The notes below the pieces were generated by a model that worked only from the letters and a program-made list of their open reading frames with translations, made no database searches and had not been told where the DNA came from. Of a DNA stretch of 64,000 nt, positions 10,601-17,511 are shown piece after piece. The translations under genes were made by a program, and so were the position numbers. The first letter of the stretch is position 1. Each line of letters opens with the position of its first letter. Source of the DNA: Trissonchulus latispiculum (taxonomy: Eukaryota > Nematoda > Enoplea > Enoplida > Ironidae); NCBI GenBank assembly GCA_030248195.1, contig JASAND010013292.1:1-64000 (forward strand). Direction: 5' to 3'.

Positions 10601-13051
10601 CCAGGCTCAAAAACTGAGCTTGAACTAAAATTTTTGCCAAAATGTAAAATTTGAGAACGTTGGATTTTTGGCCTGGATCTCAAAATCTACCAGCATTTGA
10701 TTCTTGGGCATGATTCTTTGATGTCTCCACTGCTGAAACGATAACTGCATTGGCGCAAATGTGGAATCATTAGCGATTATTTCAAAATTGGCGATTACTA
10801 CTACTAATATTCGAACAGTTGTTTACATTTCAAGAATATATACTTAACGAATAACTCGATGAACGAATATTCTCAATATTTGTTTATTCCCACTTAGTTA
10901 ATTGCTTGATATTAATGTTTGGCGGCCGACCGCCGGCCGACGACTTTCGCTCGCCGGCCGGACGCCGGCTACCGACCGGCCGGCCGGCCGCCGGCTGGGA
11001 TACAAATCATCAATCAGAAATTTACAAAATAGAGCAACTAAGCTTAAAATGGACTCCAAAACTATTTTTGCTAATTTTTTATGCTATGCTGTGCTTATTT
11101 TCTAAGACAACATCCTAAAATAAATATCTTAGCAGTTTATAATAACAGCACTGCAAACTGCTCTAGGCCGGTCGGCCTTTGGGCTTACCGGCCGGCCTCA
11201 AACACTACTTGATATTATGGACGATTTCTGCATTTGTTGCGGATTTCGAAATAATCGAATACAAGTTTTGAACATGAATTTCTCGAAGTGTGTGAAAGCT
11301 AAAAAAGCGACCGGTTCAGGCTACAAAAAAACTTTCCCGAGGGTATTTGTTCTCAAATTGCTTAATGAATAAACAAGCTCACTATTTTGAGAAAAATGTA
11401 AATTTTGTCCGATTTTCGCCAAAATTTTCAAGTTTGGATTATTATTATTTATTATTTATTTCTGGTTATTTCTCCCAAACAAAATGATCAAATACAAAAC
11501 TTAAAATTTTCTTTCAACAGTTTTCGCCAAAATGTAGCGTAAAGCAATTTCTAATTGCTTGCATGCGTTAACATAAATCCTTGTTCAAAACAATCTTGCG
11601 CCATGTAAAATTTCGGATTTTCCTTGCTGTGCTTAGGCAGTTATGCAGCCGAGCAGTTTAGACCAAGCTTGAAAACCAAATCAAACCCAAATCAAATAAG
11701 CTTTGAAAACCAATTTTTCTTTTTATCTCTTAGACCGTAAGGAATCGAAGAACACTTTCCAGAGCAAAGTTGTAGGTTTTGGTGAGAGCATTCGAATGAC
11801 TACGTTTGTGTATTTAGTTTATATATTTTCATTAGTTTCATCATTTTTGTCCAAAACGCAGCTTCTTTAAAAGACTCTTTCAATTATTCTTTAGGCGCAA
11901 GCCGGAGTCAACATTATCTCTGAAAACAATTAAATTTTGCAGGAGCAGAAACATTTGAAAACTGCTAGTACCGATTTTCTTATTTTTCAGAAACTTCTTC
12001 GGCTTTTGACACAAAGTTCCAAAGAGTGAAGGTACATAAACAGAAAGAGGCTTCGGCAGAACTAGTCTGCACAGAGGTGTTTCTGTGTGAAAGAAAGTAG
12101 CCAATTCCGCACAAAATTAAATTTTATTATTTCCTATCTTTCAAATATTTTAACTATATATATTTAAATTTTCTGGAAACAACCTCTGAAAGCCGCTGTA
12201 GTTTTCATTAAAGAAATTTAAAGCTAACCTTTCAGCAACTCTCATCATTTCTTTAAATCATTTTCTTGCTTTAAGATTTCTTTCGACATATATGGCAGGC
12301 GCTGTTAGTGTACCGCGTTGTTCGCTCTTTTTTCCATACGCCATCCATAATTTCAGGTTCTGGTTACACCATACAAGTGTCATAAACATTTTGATGCACA
12401 ATAGCATTGAACAATCAACTGTTGACACAATTTTGTATCTTATGACAAAAAAATTAACAAAGAAAATTATCACTGCAAATTTTGTACTTGGAACCGGGAA
12501 CCGGAAGCTAGAACCGGAACCGGAACCGGTACCCTAGAACCGGAACCGGAACCGGTTTCGAAAATTGGAACCGGCCCCAGCTCTAGTTGACGAGCCGTAA
12601 TGGTATTAAGGTTTGGCCGGCCATTTGTTGGGGTGTAGGATTTAAGCACACCTTCGAGCAGTTTGACTGATTGCAATATTGTCTTCTTTTGTTCCAGTTC
12701 TTCCTTCCCGTTTCAGCAGGTTTGTCAGACTGCTTTGTCCTGTTTTAGCAGTATCATAGTCGCTGTTTGGCCACTTCTTCTGCTTCTTCTCCAAGCAAAC
12801 AGGAACATCGTTCACCAGAGCAACATCGACATTCAAATCGGCCGGCTGCAACTGGGAAACCGGTCAGTCGGAGTTGGAATAGTGCATCCCAAAATCACCA
12901 AATCTCGACAGTCAGCGGAGGACAGCGTTTGAGTCATCCCAAAAATGCTTCCTCTAATCCGTCCGTTCGGGTCGTTCCTGTCACACCAACCAAAGTTTCC
13001 CGATCTCCTGCCAGAACCTCTTCGTCTATTTGCAAGACATTTTGGCGGTAA
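1600..13051 (+). CDS. Coiled-coil, Ser/Pro-rich protein, C-terminal four exons
   Basis: Four exons (1600-1695, 9159-9389, 9766-9906, 12749-13051) all join in phase 0 and give the last 256 residues of a protein that starts left of the window. I do not recognise the family. In order: a short exon with SYLADIESTLFSIG; an acidic exon with VRPIVEIPKLDFNGL and a Ser/Asp stretch; a 47-residue exon that is an uninterrupted amphipathic coiled coil (KIQHLEEQIQSLHQALEQK onward); and a long Ser/Pro/Arg-rich basic tail with TPTKVSRSP that looks like a phosphorylated, disordered region. This make-up suits a cytoskeletal or centrosomal scaffold, but that is inference. The large introns (1696-9158 and 9907-12748) are full of transposons. 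Confidence 0.7.
1709..2627. mobile_element. TA-flanked inverted-repeat element
   Basis: The left end GCGCGGCGGCAAA and right end TTTCCTGCCGCGC are inverted repeats, each bordered by TA. Length (919 bp), TA target and lack of an ORF fit a Tc1/mariner-type non-autonomous element. It sits immediately 3' of the 1600-1695 exon. Words such as GGGGAAACCC and GGGTTTTTTCCC recur near both ends. Confidence 0.6.
2956..4640. repeat. Repeat C, copy 1, with internal minisatellite
   Basis: This segment recurs in the same orientation at 48844-50698, and the 3' half is almost identical. It starts ATGTGTGTGTTGGCTGT, carries a minisatellite of about 145 bp per unit (about 3040-3715, each unit holding CTAAGTCCCCACCCC and ACAGCACTCTACAGCCAC), then two diverged copies of an about 110-bp unit (3716-3990), and ends in a hairpin, GGGGTCGC-TGCC-GCGACCCC, followed by TATGATA. 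The sharp shared ends mark a transposed unit. No transposase is visible; the 3' hairpin recalls Helitrons, but no clear CTRR terminus is seen. Confidence 0.75.
4709..5710. mobile_element. TTAA-flanked element, family B, copy 1
   Basis: Ends GGTGCTGGTTCGGGT and ACCCAAACCAGCACC are inverted and flanked by TTAA on both sides (4705-4708, 5711-5714). A second, opposite-orientation copy lies at 40271-41273. Length is about 1.0 kb with no coding capacity. A TTAA target duplication is the hallmark of piggyBac-type transposition; the GG-starting termini differ from canonical piggyBac ends. Confidence 0.8.
5715..7620. repeat. Diverged tandem duplications with GC palindromes
   Basis: No gene seen. At 5846-5880 there is a hairpin (GGAGCGC-GAGA-GCGCTCC flanked by TATTATAG/CTATAATA). 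A block with TGAAGTTTGGTTTTTCTGA and GGCCGGCCACCTGT recurs at about 6120-6260 and 6555-6690. A second block (ACTGTAAACGGCT..., TAGCTATGTTAGTTGGTG) recurs at about 6398-6510 and 7066-7180. From 7290 to 7560 the word GTGCTGC/GCAGCAC recurs in both orientations. These look like relics of one or two foldback elements. Confidence 0.55.
7797..8488. mobile_element. Foldback element with 180-bp arms
   Basis: Positions 7797-7976 and 8309-8488 are near-perfect inverted copies (start ACAAGAATAAAAATGCTCC, end GGAGCATTTTTATTCTTGT), separated by a 332-bp loop. The arms contain an internal small palindrome, GCTCCGGTGGAGC. No ORF of note. No convincing target duplication was found. The near identity of the arms implies recent insertion or gene conversion between arms. 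Confidence 0.85.
8693..8977. mobile_element. hAT-like MITE with ATATCCG words
   Basis: Inverted ends TAGTGATGGGC and GCCCATCACTA are flanked by an 8-bp duplication with one mismatch (ATTATATC at 8685-8692, ATTATATT at 8978-8985). Subterminal ATCCGGATA, GATATCCG and GAATATCCG words recur on both sides. Length 285 bp, non-coding. The YARNG-type terminus and 8-bp duplication are typical of hAT transposons. Confidence 0.8.
9159..9389 (+). CDS. Coiled-coil gene, internal exon (77 codons)
   Basis: Acceptor CTCTGTTTTAG, donor TCG|GTATGC, both phase 0. It encodes VNTKRLSDGGVVATTSS, then an acidic stretch including LCSEDSYSSDPPT, ending WDQQMKESERDS, which leads straight into the coiled coil of the next exon. 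Confidence 0.7.
9766..9906 (+). CDS. Coiled-coil gene, coiled-coil exon (47 codons)
   Basis: Acceptor TTTTGTTACAG, donor CAAAAG|GTATTC, phase 0. Hydrophobic residues recur in a heptad pattern over about 36 residues (I, L, I, L, L, I, L, I, L, L), rich in Gln/Glu/Lys and lacking Pro and Gly, followed by SSSPARQK. Confidence 0.75.
10913..11207. mobile_element. Nested hAT-like MITE with GGCCGGCC arrays
   Basis: Ends TAATGTTTGGCGGCC and GGCCGGCCTCAAACACTA are imperfect inverted repeats. The flanks CTTGATAT (10905-10912 and 11208-11215) form an exact 8-bp target duplication. GGCCGGCC and GCCGGC palindromes are packed within the first 80 bp and the last 50 bp. It is inserted inside the GGAACC hAT element, so it is the younger of the two. 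Confidence 0.88.
11220..11830. repeat. Diverged partial copy of family B
   Basis: Stretches such as TTTCTCGAAGTGTGTGAAAGC, GCGACCGGTTCAGGCTAC and AAGTTGTAGGTTTTGG parallel the family B copies at 4.7-5.7 and 40.3-41.3 kb, but with many substitutions. The inverted ends are not intact. Confidence 0.6.
12749..13051 (+). CDS. Coiled-coil gene, terminal exon (100 codons plus stop)
   Basis: Acceptor TGTCCTGTTTTAG, phase 0. Ser/Pro/His/Arg-rich tail with KQEHRSPEQHRHSN, VRVVPVTPTKVSRSPAR and a final ICKTFWR before the stop. Two other CAG/TAG acceptors lie within 70 bp upstream but give frames with stops. Confidence 0.65.
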   Translation, partial: QYHSRCLATSSASSPSKQEHRSPEQHRHSNRPAATGKPVSRSWNSASQNHQISTVSGGQRLSHPKNASSNPSVRVVPVTPTKVSRSPARTSSSICKTFWR

Positions 13052-13826
13052 TTGGACTGAAAAGCCAGTATTCTTTTTAACATTTTTATATTTTTATTGG
13101 ATACGTGTGTACGTATAATTTTGGTGTTTTTATGCTTGCCAGCATGTTTTGGTTTTTACTGTGAATGGGCTTCATTAAGAACATACAATTGTTGTCCTGT
13201 CCAGTTGTGGCTGTGGAAATTACTGGTAATGTTTGTTAGGCAATTTTAAAACATATATGCCTTCTCATGGAATGTTATTATGTCATACTCGTCTTGCCAC
13301 TTTTCTGCGTGTAAGGAGTAGAGTTGTTGGCTGGCCGGCGGCCGGGTCAAAACCAGTCGGCCGGCCGCGCGGTCTTTTTAACCAGGACAATACATGATAT
13401 TATGTGTTATACATAACCAGGAGTAACCGTATGCATCTGTTAATGCTAAAAATTTTGCAAAATACAAAAATAGTGCAAAACTGGTGTTGGTAACAGTGTT
13501 CATATTTAAAACACATTTTGGAAATTGTAAATGTTGCACACTTGCTAAAGGATAGGTGTTCATAGGAAAGAATACATTTTATCGAATGTGTTGGTGCCGA
13601 TTAAAGTTGAACAGTTATTTTTGTCTTCCCCAGAGTGTATATTCACTGGATTAATGTCCCTAGTTTGCTCAGGTTTTTGTTTCTGTTGTTTCAAATGCTT
13701 GACTTGTTATTTTGTTGTTGTCTATTTTTTTGAACAGAACTCTTCGTAGTACTTACTCTATTATTTAATTCTTATTTATGTATATATTGTTATTGTAATT
13801 GTATTTTGAGCATTGTCATGAGTTTT
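13052..13826. other. 3' flank of coiled-coil gene; no further gene
   Basis: AT-rich sequence that probably includes the 3' UTR; no AATAAA is visible in it. At 13331-13375 it has a short GGCCGGCC/GGCCGGCGGCCGGG cluster resembling the 10.9-kb MITE ends, likely a relic. Confidence 0.45.
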
Positions 13827-14456
13827 TAATAGGAAGAGTAAGACACTCAGTTCTGCCTAATAGAATAAGCTTGCAAGATGCTCGAAACATTAAGGCCGGA
13901 ATCTCGGGGGGGGGGGCTTCTCAGCGTATAAACATAGCACGCTGACATTTTTCAAATACGGGCGTTTTTCCCAAATTAAATACTATAACTTGAGCTAGGA
14001 AAATTGTACAGCAGTAATTTTTATATCATTATGTTGCGTAGAAGGAGATATTTTTAACGATATAAAAATTATGTAGTGCGGTTCAGGCAATCTCTTACAA
14101 AACTGGCAATAAAACATCCTTCCCACGAAAATTCCCGGAATTTCATCTTTTCTTCAAAATACCTTACGTTGTTGCTGTATTTGTACTAGATTGTGTAACT
14201 CTAACTACATAATTTTTATATCGTTAAAAAGATGTTGTTCTACGCAACATAATGAAATGATATAAAAATTATTGCTGTACGGTCTTGCTAGCTCAAGTTA
14301 TAGTATTTAATTTGGGTAAATCGTCCGTTTTTGAAAAATGCCAGTGTGCTGTTTACACGCTAAGAAGGCCCCCCCCCGAGATTTCGGCCTTAATGTTTCG
14401 AGCATCTTGCAAGCTTATTCTATTAGGAAGAGCTGAGTGTCTTACTCTTCCTATTA
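13827..14456. mobile_element. Foldback element with about 300-bp arms
   Basis: Left arm from TAATAGGAAGAGTAAGACAC and right arm ending GTCTTACTCTTCCTATTA are inverted copies through several hundred bases, including an internal GATATAAAAATTAT word present in both arms. The centre (about 14090-14170) is the loop. A poly-G run at 13907-13916 matches a poly-C run at 14371-14379. Non-coding. Confidence 0.8.
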
Positions 14457-14494
14457 TAAACTCTTGGCATTTTAATGTCGCAGATAGCTATACT

Positions 14495-15164
14495 CAGGGG
14501 CGTAGGCAGGGGGGGCCAGAGGGGGGAATTCCCCCCCCGAAACTCATTCGCCCCCCGGGAAATTTCCCATGTCGGGGAAAATTTTACAAAAATTTTCGCG
14601 CCGACGGCGCGAATTTTATTAATTGACTCAGAAAAATCTAATTTGCACATCAAATTACAGGGTTAAATTTTCTAAAATTTTAGCAAAATGTGCTCTAAAA
14701 ATTGGTTTCAATTATGCCATATTCTAAAAAGGTCTGGCTTTTAGCTGGGCGCAGTCGCCCCCAGACCCCCGCCTATTTTGTCTGAAGATCTAACCTTTTG
14801 CACTTGTAGTCTAACAAGTTTGTAGAAATTGTTGACTAAAAATGAGAAAACAGAAAGACATCGTTTCCGTAAGCGAATTTTTACAGGAATTTGAAATAGC
14901 ACTATCCTTATTTCTGCGATTTGAATGTTTATATAATCTTTTTAAATGTTTTAATTATGACTTTTATTACAATTCACAAAAATTCTCCAGCTTCTGGGGG
15001 GCTCTGCCCCCCAGACCCCCCGTGTATCTGCTATATGTATATAAAAGCTTGAAAAATCCGAAAAAAGCCTGAATCAGGCGAATAACGATTTTGAAAAACT
15101 TGAGTAAATGCTAAAAATTTTTGGACGTGCCCCCCCCCGAAATTTTTTTCTGGCTACTCCACTG
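14495..15164. mobile_element. hAT-like element, CAGGGGCGTAG terminus
   Basis: Left end CAGGGGCGTAGGCAGGG and right end TCTGGCTACTCCACTG are inverted hAT-type termini. GCTATACT flanks both sides exactly (14487-14494, 15165-15172). Internal features are poly-G/C runs and two GC hairpins, TTCGCGCC-GAC-GGCGCGAA (14595-14613) and GGGGGGC-TCT-GCCCCCC (14996-15012). No transposase remains in the 670 bp. Confidence 0.88.
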
Positions 15165-15172
15165 GCTATACT

Positions 15173-15782
15173 TGTGATTTTAAAACCTTTCCAAGTATCC
15201 AGATTTTGTCTTTCTGAATGCTTTCAGTGTTATGAACATGTTCCTTTGTTTTTTTTAATCATGTAGTATTAGCTTTGCACAGCTTCTTTTTATAGGTAGT
15301 AAGATAGAAACACTTTGCTTTCATTTTCTAGAGAATTGGATGTATTGCAGTCTGAATTATTGTGGTACTATTTGCCGATTCTTTTGAGGGCGTTGTTCGA
15401 TGCTTTCATATTCTAATCGTTGTGTTTGCATACGATGTATAAATGCTCACCTTTTTAGTTTTAGTTTTTGTATGCTTCAAATGTTGCGTTTTTATTTAAT
15501 AAAAGCGATGGCATTTTCTATAGCATAGAGCGTGTTCAAGTAACCTGCCTCTTATTAAGCACGCCTGTATCGGTAATTAATACACACCGACAACAAGGGA
15601 GGTTGTTTATCAGGCAATCGCCGATTTTTCTCACATTTGCAGGCAAATGTGTTTCAAAATTGTCCCCAGTCTTGACTCTGAGACTAAATTTTTGTTACAA
15701 ATTTAACCTAAATATCTCTTGTTTTTTCATTCTTCTAAATTCTTCCTGCGGTTTCGTTAATGTGAGATTGTTTGAGGGGGAA
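15173..15782. other. No gene seen
   Basis: AT-rich interval between two insertions. A 126-codon open frame (15468-15848) runs into the next element's satellite and has no splice context or family resemblance, so it is not called as a gene. Confidence 0.4.
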
Positions 15783-15792
15783 CTAGTTGAAG

Positions 15793-16584
15793 TTTTATCT
15801 TCAGTAGTCAGAATTTCATATGTCAGAATTTCATTAGTCAGAAAATAACCTTTCAAACTTTCATTAGTCAGAATTTCATTAGTCAGAATTTAGGTTTTTG
15901 AAATAATATAAGTTGAACTTTCATTTGTCAGAATTTCATAAGTCAGAATTTCATTAGTCAGAATTTCATTAGTCAGAATTTAGTTTGTCAGAATTTTGCA
16001 AAAAAAGCCATTTTCTTCCTGGTGCATCTGATCTTGATGATAATTTTATGAAATGGTTTCTAGTCGACACAAATAAATGTGTGGTGGTTAAAGGCTCTAA
16101 CCACCAGCAACGAGCAAAGCAAAGCTCTGTTTTCAAAAGAGTTCCCCAACAACTGGGCTGGTTCCATATACCTTCATCTTACAGACAGGCAATGACGATA
16201 GGCTGTCTAGTTCGAGTTTTAAAAGAATCAGAATGGACAAGAGTACGTAATAACTGTTGGAATATGTACTCTTGCTATGGCGCAAATCATCAAGGGTCTT
16301 TTTGGGGAAGAGTTAAAAGCTGCAAAGGAGTTGATTTTAGTTCTGCTCTTCTCTACCTTACTTTATCGGGAAAAGCCCTAAGATTGTGCAGCAACGTGCA
16401 AAAGTTTGAAGAAACTAGGAAAATCAAATTCTGACTTACGAAATTCTGACTAATGAAATTCTGACAAATGAAAGTTCAACTTATATGATTTCAAAATTTA
16501 AATTCTGACTAATGAAATTCTGACTAACGAAATTCTGACTAATGAAATTCTGACTAATACGATTCTGACTGATGAAAGTAGACG
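15793..16584. mobile_element. MULE-like foldback with TTAGTCAGAAT arrays
   Basis: About ten copies of a 14-16-bp unit (TTTCATTAGTCAGAAT) at 15800-16000 face a matching inverted array at 16430-16580. A 10-bp direct repeat CTAGTTGAAG borders the whole block (15783-15792, 16585-16594). Long satellite-bearing inverted arms plus a 9-10-bp duplication are the known features of Foldback/MULE-type elements. The loop holds an open frame (separate entry). Confidence 0.75.
15985..16434 (+). CDS. ORF in loop of MULE-like foldback
   Basis: A 149-codon frame spans exactly the unique loop between two inverted arrays. Its first residues come from the satellite; the plausible part begins near SHFLPGASDLDD and includes VVKGSNHQQRAKQS, GWFHIPSSYRQAM and NCWNMYSCYGANHQG. 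Composition is protein-like (Trp, Cys and charged residues well spread), but I recognise no domain. It may be a captured host exon, a transposon remnant or chance. Confidence 0.3.
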   Translation: MSEFCKKSHFLPGASDLDDNFMKWFLVDTNKCVVVKGSNHQQRAKQSSVFKRVPQQLGWFHIPSSYRQAMTIGCLVRVLKESEWTRVRNNCWNMYSCYGANHQGSFWGRVKSCKGVDFSSALLYLTLSGKALRLCSNVQKFEETRKIKF

Positions 16585-17176
16585 CTAGTTGAAGAGATCG
16601 CTAAACTTTGTGCCAGACCTACGGGCTCAATGTTGAGACCGGGTATCTGTCTAATTGACGATTTTGGTGATTCAAACTAAAACTAGTTTAGCTTCTGTTA
16701 CGTTTATTAGCGGAAAGAGACGGCATTGTTATAAATCAATTATACAAAAAGAGTCGTTACCATTTGTCACCACCAGTGCTCAATAATTTTTCACCTTAAT
16801 CAATCCAGCTAGAATTCAGAATAGCCGTGTTTTAGGGGGCAGTGTTTTTCTGAATCGCAAGACTATTAAGCCTGCACCGGAAAGCCGTCTCTACGTAATC
16901 GTGCTCCGTGTCCCAGCATACAACTTTCCAGGCGAATTGGAGACGAAACATTATTTGGTTCGCTTTGCTCGGTCCAGCCGTCTCCTTGCGAATCGAAAAT
17001 TTGAGGCATTTACTCGGCAAGGTTGAAAATATCACCATACCAAATTGTATGTAGCTGCATTTGTCAAATTTAAGGTTGAACACTGGGAGTCCAAGTGGGA
17101 AAGACAGTACAAAAGAATACAATTTACAGAATCGATTTGGTACCCAAAGTCACACAAAGCATATACGTATAAACAT

Positions 17177-17511
17177 TTATAAAAATGTTTCGTTGTATGT
17201 CTGATTATTCTGAAACAATTGATTTGCTGTATTCCGGACACCATCCATAACTGATTCCTGTATTTGGGGATTATTTGCCAACAGGAGAAAACCATTTAAT
17301 CCCTCTTCTTGAATAACGCTGGCTGCTTCATTAACTGTTTTTATGACCTTTTCAGGAAACAATGCATCCAACCTGTTTCTTGCTTCTTCAGCCAAACCTT
17401 TAGGGATACCCAGTTCGTCATACGTCGGAATTGGCTGCTCGCCTTTGACGGTGCTCACGACGCGGCTTAGAAGTTTGCCCAAATCATTTATATCGAACGG
17501 ATCTTTTGGAT
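17177..17511 (-). CDS. Secreted protein exon 3 (terminal)
   Basis: Acceptor TATTATATTTCAG, then PKDPFDINDLGKLLSRVV to NETFL and stop TAA at 17179-17177. The frame stays open for about 60 bases upstream of the acceptor, but the splice phase fits exon 2 exactly. Confidence 0.8.

Larger units (their letters stand above)
10527..12585. mobile_element. hAT-like element with GGAACC arrays
   Basis: Ends TAGAGCTGGGGCCGGTTCCA and TGGAACCGGCCCCAGCTCTA are perfect inverted repeats. The 8 bases outside, GTTGACGA, are identical on both sides (10519-10526, 12586-12593). Just inside each end is a run of GGAACC/GGTTCC hexamers. No transposase is seen. It lies in the 9907-12748 intron of the coiled-coil gene, hosts the 10913-11207 element, and contains a worn relic of family B at about 11.22-11.83 kb. 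Confidence 0.9.
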
